From Myxococcales bacterium (GTDB lineage: Bacteria; Myxococcota_A; Polyangia; Polyangiales; Ga0077539): DNA of 64,000 nucleotides. Position numbers and translations under genes: made by a program. Below are positions 43,974 to 52,600 of the stretch, piece by piece (positions within the stretch are counted from its first letter, which is position 1; each line of letters begins with the position of its first letter). The notes under the pieces are model-generated. The model searched no databases and was not told the DNA's origin. It saw nothing but the letters and a program-made list of their open reading frames with translations. The DNA lies in NCBI GenBank assembly GCA_013298625.1, contig JAAFIF010000009.1, forward strand, positions 84,880-148,879, given 5' to 3'.

Positions 43974-44897
43974 ATGACAATCACCGTCTCGCCGTCGGAC
44001 ATGCTGGTGTTCGCCGCCGTGGTCCGCGAGGGCGGGTTTACGCACGCGGCGCGGCGTCTCGGGATCACGAAGCAGACGATCAGCGAGCGGGTCGCGCGGC
44101 TCGAAGCGGGGCTCAAGGTGCGGCTGCTCGAGCGCAGCACGAGGCGCGTTCGCCTCACCGACGCAGGCGCGGCGTACTACGCGCGGTGCGCGGCGATCGC
44201 GGCGCAGATCGACGAGGCCAACGACGAGGTCGCGCGGCGGCAGGCCGAGCCCGTGGGGCTGCTGCGGGTGTCGTCGCCGTACTTGTACGGACGGCGGTAT
44301 CTGGCCCGCGTGGTCGCTGCGTTTCTCACGCGGTACGACAAGGCGCGGGTCGAGATCGCGCTGGCTGATCGTCGGGTGAACCTCATCGAAGAGGGCTTCG
44401 ACCTGGCGATTCGCATTGGAGAGCTCGACGACTCGGCGCTGACCGCGCGCAAGCTGGGCGAGGGGCACATGTACTACGTGGCGAGCCCCGCGTTCGTCGC
44501 GAAGCACAAGGGGCTGCAGCCCAAGCAGCTGCGCGAGGTTCGCTGCATCGGAATGCAGCCGCACGAGACCTGGGCGATTCGCGGCGCGAGCGTGAAGGTC
44601 GACCCCGTTCTGGTGGTCAACGACCTCGAGATCGCGTGCGACGCGGCGAGCGCGGGGGTGGGCGTGGCGCGGCTTCCGTCGCTCGTGTGCAAAGAGGCGG
44701 TGCGCGAGGGGCGCGTGCGGGTCTTGTTCGACGACGCCTCGACGCTGCGTCCCGTGTACGTGATCTACCCGAGCCGCGCGTACCTTCCGCCCAAGGTGCG
44801 GCTCTTCATCGACGCGCTGTCCGAGCTGGTCGAGCCGATGCAGCCCATCACGGCGAGCGACCGCGCCGCGAGCAAGGCGTCACGGTCGGTGCGTTAA
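43974..44897 (+). CDS. LysR-family transcriptional regulator
   Basis: A 307-residue LysR protein with the HTH near the N-terminus (FTHAARRLGITKQTISERVARLE) and a normal effector domain of the AphB/CrgA type. It is divergent from the NmrA-SRPBCC-pirin operon with an operator between them and should control it. Its stop codon lies immediately before an IS5-family terminus, so the last residues may have been altered by the insertion. Confidence 0.88.
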   Translation: MTITVSPSDMLVFAAVVREGGFTHAARRLGITKQTISERVARLEAGLKVRLLERSTRRVRLTDAGAAYYARCAAIAAQIDEANDEVARRQAEPVGLLRVSSPYLYGRRYLARVVAAFLTRYDKARVEIALADRRVNLIEEGFDLAIRIGELDDSALTARKLGEGHMYYVASPAFVAKHKGLQPKQLREVRCIGMQPHETWAIRGASVKVDPVLVVNDLEIACDAASAGVGVARLPSLVCKEAVREGRVRVLFDDASTLRPVYVIYPSRAYLPPKVRLFIDALSELVEPMQPITASDRAASKASRSVR

Positions 44898-45082
44898 GAG
44901 ATCGTTTCAAAACCATCAGCTCAGGGCTCGCAAGAGGATGATGCAGCTGGCGAGCGTCAGGAATGCCTGATGAATGTCCGCGCGCCGCTCGTATCGAACG
45001 AGCAAGCGGCGAAAACGATGAAGCCAGGCGATGGTGCGCTCGACGACCCAGCGCTTGCGTCCGAGGGCTTCCGCGGGGACGG
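44898..45082 (-). pseudogene. IS5-family transposase, C-terminal remnant with one IS end
   Basis: On the minus strand about 55 codons read ALGRKRWVVERTIAWLHRFRR, then RYERRADIHQAFLTLASCII and a stop at 44916. This is the final DDE-domain segment of IS5-group transposases (the E of VVERT is the last catalytic residue). Beyond the stop, GAGATCGTTTCAAAACC (44898-44914) looks like the IS terminus. The N-terminal side is cut by the MITE starting at 45077, so the element is dead. Confidence 0.8.
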
Positions 45083-45282
45083 TGTTCAATAGTTCAAGAG
45101 TCCCGGATAACCCCGCGACATCACGGCCCCGCGCTGCCCCCTCCGCTGTGCTGCCGTCGCAGCTCGCGCGGAGGCGTTGGAGCGATTGAACACCGTCCCC
45201 ATGGTACCGCCCCGGTTGTCCCGGCCCGGCTGCCGTGATCTCGCGGGATTATCCGGGACTCTTGAACTATTGAACACCGTCC
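45077..45282. mobile_element. 206-bp MITE-like element with 50-bp terminal inverted repeats
   Basis: The left 50 bases (45077-45126) and the reverse complement of the right 50 (45233-45282) differ at two positions only. They begin GGACGGTGTTCAATAGTTCA. The interior carries a further copy of ATTGAACACCGTCC (45185-45198) and no coding capacity. It has the size and structure of a miniature inverted-repeat element. I see no clear target duplication. It interrupts the IS5-family remnant. Confidence 0.8.
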
Positions 45283-45335
45283 TCACCGCACCTCCGACGC
45301 GGCTTGTACCCTGGCAATGGGCGCGGTATCGTGCG

Positions 45336-45770
45336 ATGGCAGCGACGGTGATCCGTAATTCGATTGCGTATCGGGATTTCTATGACGTTCCGCGGACCGC
45401 GGTCGTGTTCGCTGGAGACGAGCGTTTGCTGCTGGATTGTGCATTCGATGAAGAGCGAGAGGACTGCCCAGCAGTCTACTAGGTCTTCCGTCTGCCGAAC
45501 GGGTACGCTCCGCTGTCGGCCTCCGTGGAGAACATCCTTCTTCAGAGCGCTCCGATGAGCCCGACAACCGCGGCTGAGACGGCGCGTATCGTCGCGCCCG
45601 GCGGACGGATCAACGTCGTGCGTTCACCTGGTGGCGGCCGCGCTCAACTGGGGCGCCTCACCGACGCCCTCGGATCCGGGGTTTCGTCGGTGGCCAAACG
45701 AGCCTTCGCCAGTGAACGTTTCGCGGCCGGAGTCGAAATGGCTCAGTTCGCAGTTCGGGGGGCTCGATGA
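45336..45770 (+). pseudogene. Nonsense-disrupted orphan gene (possible toxin-tip remnant)
   Basis: A frame from ATG 45336 reads RDFYDVPRTAVVFAGDERLL, ends at an in-frame TAG at 45480, then continues in the same frame with VFRLPNGYAP and ARIVAPGGRINVV to 45770. The two parts look like different proteins joined, with the first resembling small immunity-like proteins and the second the C-terminal tip of a polymorphic toxin. Its stop overlaps the next start (ATGA). No family name is certain. Composition is more AT-rich than the core genes. Confidence 0.4.
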
Positions 45771-46153
45771 GCGTCGCCGCGATCATCGCTCGGTACTCGT
45801 TACTGCCGCAGAGTCGGGTGAAAGAGTGGCCGTCAGGCTCAGTTGAGGACATCGAGTCGGCAATTGTGTTCGTCTTGGCGCTCTGGAGCGGGCCGTCCAT
45901 CGCGGCCTTCGGGAAGCTGACAAGTCTACTCGCGAACACGCCCGCGCCGCCTCCCATCCTAGTATGTGACATCGACAGCCTGTCCAGTGAGATGACAAGG
46001 CTCTTCGGTAAACTTCGAGGAGTCGGAGAGACGTTTTGGATTCGGGATGGTCAAGTTGTCGCTTCTCTGCGTGATTACACGGGTGACGAATGCCTCGCTT
46101 CCGTTGATCGGAACAGCGAGATGCTGCGCGCGCCGAGGGGTGCGGCAAGATAG
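45767..46153 (+). CDS. Orphan small protein, possible immunity protein
   Basis: The 128-residue frame overlaps the upstream remnant by the ATGA arrangement seen in toxin/immunity pairs. It has no signal peptide and a mixed alpha/beta pattern (AIVFVLALWSGPSIAAF, ILVCDIDSLSS). I do not recognise it. Position and composition make an immunity role a reasonable inference. Confidence 0.5.
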   Translation: MSVAAIIARYSLLPQSRVKEWPSGSVEDIESAIVFVLALWSGPSIAAFGKLTSLLANTPAPPPILVCDIDSLSSEMTRLFGKLRGVGETFWIRDGQVVASLRDYTGDECLASVDRNSEMLRAPRGAAR

Positions 46154-46186
46154 CAGGCATCCATGATATGGTATGCAGATGGGTCT

Positions 46187-46298
46187 ATGCCGCGCCCGCT
46201 TGGGCATCGAAGACGCGCGTAGCGGAACTGCGCGGTTGAAACCAAGTCAAAGCACTGCCGCGCACCGGGAAGACTACGAACCCCGGCGCGGCAGTGGT
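46187..46298. repeat. Dispersed hairpin repeat, copy B
   Basis: Inverted counterpart of 7935-8045 (about 110 bases). The stem arms CACTGCCGCG (46253-46262) and CGCGGCAGTG (46287-46296) are perfect here, and GCGGTTGAAACCAAGTCAAA precedes them. It sits between two orphan genes and ends just before the ribosome-binding site of the gene at 46316. Confidence 0.7.
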
Positions 46299-46315
46299 CG
46301 AGGAGCCTTCTCGCA

Positions 46316-46708
46316 ATGTCCATTGTCTACTGCTGCTTCGCCGACGGTCACGATCTCGCGGACGAGGAGGACCTCGGCTTTCTGTACGATATTCGAATCC
46401 TTGATGCCTGCGCACGAGAGCGGCCTGCGCTGGCTCGCTGTTTCTTCGCGAATCTATATTGCCGAAGCTATTGGACTAGAAGGCGAGAGTTGGCCGCGTA
46501 TCTCCTCGCTCAACAAGAGCTGCTCTCGGGCGCGGCGCGGCGCTATGGTTCGCTGTACTGCTACCTCGTCGCGATCTACGACAATCCAGTGCTGGTCGTG
46601 GATCCCGCGGCGTTCGAGCCGCGGTCGATCGCGCTCATCGCTGAGGATCTATCGCTCGAACGCTTCGAGGACTTCGCTTGCCGACCGGTGAGGTACGACG
46701 CTTCGTAG
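46316..46708 (+). CDS. Orphan small cytoplasmic protein, unknown
   Basis: The 130-residue product is preceded by GAGGAG nine to twelve bases upstream of the ATG. It has several aromatic and Cys residues (FFANLYCRSYW) and no signal peptide or membrane segment. It does not match a family I know. Size, isolation and composition resemble orphan immunity genes near Rhs loci. Confidence 0.6.
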   Translation: MSIVYCCFADGHDLADEEDLGFLYDIRILDACARERPALARCFFANLYCRSYWTRRRELAAYLLAQQELLSGAARRYGSLYCYLVAIYDNPVLVVDPAAFEPRSIALIAEDLSLERFEDFACRPVRYDAS

Positions 46709-46969
46709 CGTGCTCCGTCGAGAGTTGATTGCTCTTGATGTTGTCCCGCGCGCGACGGGCAGTTGGGAGCGTCGCCGGCCTGCTGGTCCGCCGGGGGTCG
46801 ATCGGTGAGACGACGGAGCGTTTCGTCGTGACGGCAGCGCGTCGGGGCGCTCGCGTCTCACAATGTCGTCGCTCACCCATGCTTGCCGTGACCGCTGCGC
46901 GCAGCTGCGCGTGGGCGCCGGGGCGCTGCTCGGTTGACGAAGGCTGCTTCGGCAGCGTAGTTGTCGGCC
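46709..46969. other. Intergenic stretch
   Basis: No convincing gene. A GC-rich segment (46750-46950) has open frames on the plus strand without start context and could be a fragment of a former gene. Confidence 0.4.
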
Positions 46970-47593
46970 ATGGATCCGAAGTATGCTGACGCGATCCTCC
47001 GCGCTAGTTCTGAGTGTTGTGCAGTCGTCGTGCGGGCGTGGTGGGAGCGCTGGCAATCGACGATTTTTCGAATTTGGGACGGTGAATTGTTCGCTGCGTG
47101 GCGATCTGCAGTCGTGTCGATCATGCACGTAAATAGCCAGCCAGGTGAGGTGGCTCTTATACGCTTGGAGCAATCTCGTGTCGCAGCGCTGGCGTCCGAT
47201 GAAGAAATGTTTTCTCCGGCTGAGGAACTGCGTATCTCTGGCGGCTGGTTCGTTGGGGAGATGCTGATATCCATGGTGTGTCGTGATTTTTGTGATGCGC
47301 TGCGGAATGCCATGAAGTTCTGCGCTAACTTTATTTGTCGTGTCATCACCGAATTTCTGCCAGATCACTCGGATCGGTCAACGGCGTTCAAGCGGCAGCT
47401 GTCCGCCGTAAACGAGCTGCTCGGCCATGAAGAGGACTGGCTGATTTCGGCTCTGGCGCTCGCGCGCGAGGGCGCGCTCATGCCTGGCGCTCCCGTCTGG
47501 TGCGTCGAGCCCGCGATCGTCCTCGAGATGGCAGAGGTTGATGGCTGGCGGGTGCTTGGCGAGGCATCGTATCCGATGTCTGACGCATCGTGA
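46970..47593 (+). CDS. Orphan helical protein, unknown
   Basis: A 207-residue protein from ATG 46970 (an in-frame TTG three codons upstream is less likely). It looks almost entirely helical and is rich in Trp and Cys (WWERWQSTIFRIWDG, CRDFCDALRNAMKFCANFIC). No leader is seen. It is AT-richer than flanking chromosome, pointing to recent acquisition. Function unknown; may be an immunity-type protein. Confidence 0.6.
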   Translation: MDPKYADAILRASSECCAVVVRAWWERWQSTIFRIWDGELFAAWRSAVVSIMHVNSQPGEVALIRLEQSRVAALASDEEMFSPAEELRISGGWFVGEMLISMVCRDFCDALRNAMKFCANFICRVITEFLPDHSDRSTAFKRQLSAVNELLGHEEDWLISALALAREGALMPGAPVWCVEPAIVLEMAEVDGWRVLGEASYPMSDAS

Positions 47594-47765
47594 CCCATCC
47601 GTCCCGTAGGTCTGCCGTCGCTCGGGCACGCGCGAAGGGCGCCATCGCCGCGCGCCGAAGCAAATGACGCCCGTTCACGCAGCGGGTACGTTGAGGGGGG
47701 GTACAATTCAATCGTTGCGACTGATCGAAACAGCCCGCACTACGTTGTGACAGGAGTGTCCGCCG

Positions 47766-48200
47766 ATGGAGATCGTAGTTCGTTCTGTGGAGCCGGAGAC
47801 TGGATGGGCGAATATCTATCTGGACTTTGGCTTTTTCGAGGAGTTTCCGGATCGCAGTTGGACGGACAACGCAGCGGCGATCGTCGCGTCGCTGGCATGG
47901 GAGGTATACCGACTCGAAATGGGCCAAACATCCGAGGCTCAGGTGTGCTTCTATGATGGTCCGTTTTGGGTCGTTCTGCGCTGCGATGCGCCTCGATCGT
48001 GGGTGACGATCCGCGCGATCTCTGAGTCGCACTTCGATGTCGGTGGTCGCGTGCTCGTCCAGCGTTTGCCGCTGTCGGCGCTACAGAGCCAGTGCCGTGC
48101 CGCATATCACAATCTCGTGAGTGCCGTTGATCGTGGCCGGCTGCCGGAGCGTGTGGGAGCCATGCTCGATCGGGCTGGGAGATGGCTAGAGGCGGGCTGA
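47766..48200 (+). CDS. Orphan small protein, immunity-like
   Basis: The 144-residue protein has a good ribosome-binding site (AGGAG, 47752-47756) ahead of its ATG. It has an alpha/beta pattern with VCFYDGPFWVVLRCDAPRSW in the middle and a helical C-terminus, and no leader. It resembles the small acidic immunity proteins found beside polymorphic toxins, but I cannot assign a named family. Confidence 0.6.
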   Translation: MEIVVRSVEPETGWANIYLDFGFFEEFPDRSWTDNAAAIVASLAWEVYRLEMGQTSEAQVCFYDGPFWVVLRCDAPRSWVTIRAISESHFDVGGRVLVQRLPLSALQSQCRAAYHNLVSAVDRGRLPERVGAMLDRAGRWLEAG

Positions 48201-48783
48201 TCGAGCTTCGATCGCGGAAGGAACGGACTTTCGTCGATGATGAACATTCGTACGTCCTCGCGGTCCCTGTCGTGGGCACCGTCAGCGACAGCACGAGACG
48301 CGTCACGCAATTCATTGGAGGGTCGCAGCGCACAGATGAGTCCGTCGCGATCGCTTCGTGATCGGGGGCGCGGCATCGGTGTCGGGCGCTCGCGTTGCTC
48401 GATGGCCGGCGCGTCTCGCAGCGCAAGTCGCCGCGCAGAACGCCTTCTTGACCTCCGCGCTCCCTGCTTGCTCTCGCGACTGCGCCATCGCCCTGCGCAT
48501 CGCCCACGCGCCCGCGCATTCGCCGTCGGCCGCAAGCTCGCTGACGACCGCGCCCGCTGGCCCCGTTCGTCGTACTCGCCCCAGCCCCAGCCGCACATCC
48601 GCGTGGCGCGCTGGTGCGACCCCGCGTCGCTCGCCGCCATCGTGCGCGCGACCGCCTTGCCTGCGTTCGCTCCGCCGCCCCATCACCCACCCACTCGATG
48701 CGACCTTCCAGCGACCGCTCTTCGCGCTTCGCTGAGTCGACTCTGGTTCCCCCCGGAACCACCCATATCCCCTGCTGTTTACC
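48201..48783. other. Gene-poor stretch before the tRNA remnant
   Basis: About 580 bases with long Arg/Ser-rich frames on both strands that look like GC-rich shadows. I call no gene here. Confidence 0.5.
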
Positions 48784-48828
48784 TGGCGCGCCCGAGAGGA
48801 CTCGAACCTCTAACCTCCAGATCCGTAG
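48784..48828 (-). other. 3' half of a tRNA-Arg (ACG) gene, probable attachment site
   Basis: On the minus strand the sequence runs from anticodon loop CTACGGA through the anticodon 3' stem, variable loop, T arm (AGAGG-TTCGAGT-CCTCT), acceptor 3' strand CGGGCGC, discriminator G and an encoded CCA. The upstream bases do not pair with the anticodon or acceptor strands, so the 5' half is missing. Such 3' halves are the duplicated cores left by integrases that target tRNA genes. Confidence 0.75.
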
Positions 48829-48890
48829 CGCGAGGTCATCCTCAGTCATCTCCAGCACTTGCGCCGCCAAACCCCCGGCCAACCCCCAAT

Positions 48891-49106
48891 AACCCCGCCC
48901 GCGCCTTCCTGGAGGCGGTCGCACGAAGGGACGCCGACCTCGAGGCCGCGTTCGTCGAGCTGTGCGAGCACGCGTTGCTCGAGGGCTTCGCCGACGAGGT
49001 TGTGTTGGTGATGAGCGTGGGTCCCGAGTTCAGGGTGCGCCGCGCGCTCGACCTCGTCCAACGCGTGCTCACGGCGGCGAAGGGCAAGCGGGTCGAGGGG
49101 GCGTAG
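48891..49106 (+). pseudogene. C-terminal fragment of an unrecognised protein
   Basis: About 70 codons up to a TAG at 49104 have normal chromosomal codon bias (FLEAVARRDADLEAAFVEL, DEVVLVMSVGPEFRVRRAL). No start codon or N-terminal part with similar quality is upstream, where the tRNA remnant lies. It appears to be a gene truncated at the attachment site. Confidence 0.45.
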
Positions 49107-49668
49107 CGCGGGGCGGCGAGCAGCGCAGCGGTGCGGTACAGGTGTGTGTGCGATGGCGACGAGTTCGCGAACAGGCGCAGCGTTCTCGCGGATGACGGCG
49201 ACGAACGCCGCGGCGATCCGGCGTCGCGTAGGCAGCTGGCGCTGGTGCGATGACATAGCCTGTGACTGCAGAATCCGAGAAGCCGTTCGGCGCGGCCGTA
49301 GGCTTCTGTTGCGCCAGGCTTCGAAACGCTCGCACAAGAGCGCTTCGAGAGCCGGAGTGCAGATTTAGGCGCCACGGGCGAGCTGCGGGTAACCGCGTGC
49401 CCGGTGGAGATTTCGCTGACGCGGTGATGACAGGGGAGTGGGCGCTGGCCGAAGGTCGGATTTTGGGGAGGAGGTAGCGAATGCTGGCTCTCGCTGAATT
49501 GACGGACAATCCAGATGGAAGCCGAGAAACGCGCAGCCGCGTTGGTTTGTTTTCTTACTTGTTGTCGCCGTGCGGCGTCGCGTGATGATTGTCTCGAATT
49601 TGTGAAATCGATGAAACGACTGCACAAAAGCCTTGTCCGTGAGGAGGGACTCGTGCAACTCATATGAA
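49107..49668. other. Leader region of the Rhs/TcB gene
   Basis: About 560 bases without a convincing gene. The last 150 bases are more AT-rich (TTTGTTTTCTTACTTG near 49543-49560) and should contain the promoter of the large gene. GAGGAGG at 49641-49647 is a ribosome-binding-like run, but about 20 bases from the chosen ATG. Confidence 0.5.
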
Positions 49669-52600
49669 ATGTCGAAGAGTGGCTGGGGCCCACGGGTGGT
49701 GGGCAGGGACGTCGTTGGCCTTGTTGCGTCTAGGACGGGGCGTGCGCTGCTAGCAACTACGTTGGCGCTTGGGGGCTGCAGCAATGCCGTCCCCGATTCG
49801 TCACAAACAGCACCCCCGGTTGCGCGGAACGCAGCGCGCGGTGCGCCTTCGCAAAATCCACAGTCATCCCCGACGGCGCGCGCGGCAACTGCCGTTACTC
49901 CGACGGTGCGCCGTGGCCAGTGGTCTATCGAAGATCGTCTCCTCAGCGGCGAGACTCCTTCGAATGCGCTGACGCTGCCCGCTTCGCCTGGCAGCGCTCG
50001 AGTGTCTGCGCCAGATCGCGCGCGAGATCCGAGGGCGGGTGTGTTCAATGTTCGAGTCGACGAGGATCCCTCCCGTTGGGCGAGGGCGTGGCTCGTGTAC
50101 GAACTTGGAGGAAGCAGCCACTGGAGCGCTGTTCGTCGAAAAATCAACGATGGTGTGGTTCAGGGGGGCTTTCGCCCGTCGCGTACTTCCGTTGGCGGAA
50201 CGCAGGTTGAAGAGATCGCGACCGCATGGCTCACGCGCGGCGACAACGTCGTTCGCTTCGAGCCGCGCGACAACGTCGACCCCACGGGATTCACTGTCGC
50301 TTCGGTGCGCATCGTGGCCACGCGCGAGGCGCCAACGAGCGCGGAGCCTTTGTTGGCGCCGCTCGAGGCCCACGGCGCAGCGTACGCGCGATGGACAGAT
50401 GGCGAACCATCAACAGCGGTAACCGGGGTCGAGCGAAACCTTGCTGACCGCGCGGGCCTGTGGAGTTGGCGCGACTCTGCTCGTGTCGATGCGCTCAATG
50501 TGCTCACTCGCGGCACTGGAAGCACCCAGATTGAGCTCTCTTGGACGACCAGCGACGGACGCACGCGTGCTCGCCGCACGCTCGAAGTCCCTGCTAACTC
50601 TCGAACGGGAACCTCCGAGCGCCTGACAATTTCGCCGCCAATCGACACATCGGAGCTTCGGGTTGCGGTGTTGGCGCGTGGGGAGCACCCCACACTCGCT
50701 ATCGCAGAACTCGACGTACACGCAGCCGCAGTTGTCGAGGCTGGTGCGCGTCTCTCTATCACATGGCCGGCACATGGAGAATGCGTCGATCGAGAAGCGT
50801 ATGTGCGCGGATTTGCACTTGGCAGCGATGGCCGTGCTGCCACTGAGCTGTGGATCGATGGGCAGCCCACGATTACTCAGGGCAACGCTGACGGGTCGTT
50901 TGGGGTGCTCGTCGCGCTCGACGCTGGGTTGTCGGGCGCTGAGTCGCACAGCGAGCATCGAGTCGAGGCGCGATTCTCCGATGGAACCACGAAGCTACAG
51001 CGGTTCGTGTTGGGGCGTTGTGTCGCCAGTTCGACGTCGAACTCTGCGAGCGCTCAAGAGGCTCCACGCGAGGATGTGGGCGCGCCGTTTGGCGGCTGGG
51101 CTCGAGCCAACGCGGATACCACGCTGACGTTGGGCGACGTGGTCGTCGAGATCCCAGCGGGCGCGGTGGCGCGAGATACGCGGATCACACTGCGCCCACT
51201 GACTGGCAGTGACGTTGCTGCGCTCGATCGTGGCATGGTGAACACCAGCCCGGATGGACGTGCATATCGCTTTGGGCCGGATGGGCTGCGATTCTCCAAG
51301 CCGATTCGCTTGTCACTGCCCTTCGGCCGGGGTCGACTGAGCGCTGGGTCCACGGACGCAGACATCAAGCCATTCTACTACGACGTCGGGGGGCGGCGTT
51401 GGCGCGAGGTGACGCGCGTCGCGACGGGAGCAAACGACCGTATCGCAGCTGCGACCAATCACTTCACGGACTACATCACAGCAACGATCACCGCTCCCGA
51501 CAGCCCCCAGTCTACAGCGTTCGACGCGAACACCATCCAGGGGCTGCAGGCTGCGAATCCCGCGGCTGGCGTGCAGATGATCGCGCCGCCTACGCCCAAC
51601 GCGTCAGGAAGCGCGAACCTCTCGTTTCCCATCGTCGTGCCGCCTGGCCGACAAGGGATGCAGCCTGCGATCGCGCTCTCGTATGACAGCTCGCGCGGCA
51701 ATGGGCCCCTCGGGGTGGGCTGGGACCTCGGGGTTTCCAGGATCGAGGTCGACACTCGCAATGGCGTCCCCGAATACACAGTCTCGAGCGAAGAATCGTA
51801 TCTGCTCGACGGAGCGCAGCTGGTTCCTGTCGACGGTCCGAGCGTCAATCCCCGGAAGTACGCGCGTCGCGTCGAAGGCTCGTTCGATGTGATCTACCGT
51901 CACGGCACAGGCAAGAGCGCCTACTGGTGGGATGTTCGCACGCGCGATGGCGGGCGTCAGATCTACGGCAGACGCAGCGCTCTGCCAGGGGGGACGAGCT
52001 ACCCCGATCACGGACGCTTGTCCGAGACTGGCTCGTCCGCGATCGGGCGATGGATGCTCGAAGAGTCACGGGACGAGTTCAACAACGCAGTCGTATACCA
52101 CTATGAGATTCGCCGGGGCACCTTGCCCGAGTCGCTCGCCACTGGAGCCGCAGAGGCGCAAGTCGTCGAGCAGTACCTCAAGTCGATCGAGTATACAGTG
52201 ACGTTCGCTGGGTTCGACAGCGACGTGCGGACAATGGATCCGAACTACTTCGTCGACTTCGAGTATGCGTTCGACCGCCAGGACGTGACGAGTTCGGGGC
52301 GTCTCGGATTTCTTGTGCAGAACTCTGGTCGTCTCTCGTCTGTACACGTACGGCAAACCGCTTCGGAGTCACAGATTCGGCGGTACTCGCTAGCGTATAC
52401 GACAGGTGACTTCGGCAAAACGCTCTTGTCGGCCGTCAGCGTCGCTGGTGTCGCCGGTACGAGTGATCTCTACACTCATACGTTCGCGTACTCGGGGGCT
52501 GTACGATACGGCGGTCGCGTGGGTTTCGGCGTTCCGACACAATACGCGACAATAACGCCCCAGCAGCGGCGCTTGAGTTCTACGCTCGGCATCGGCGGTA

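Noticed and set aside
44898..45282. An intact IS5-family element
   Set aside because: Only the transposase C-terminus and one end remain; the other side is occupied by the MITE.
48614..48892. Small proteins on both strands over the tRNA remnant
   Set aside because: Peptides such as ERTRTSNLQIRS and LRIWRLEVRVLSGAP are well-known mistranslations of tRNA 3' ends.
48237..49106. One 289-codon gene across the tRNA remnant
   Set aside because: The first two thirds are low-quality Arg/Ser-rich sequence crossing a tRNA fragment; only the last 70 codons look coding.
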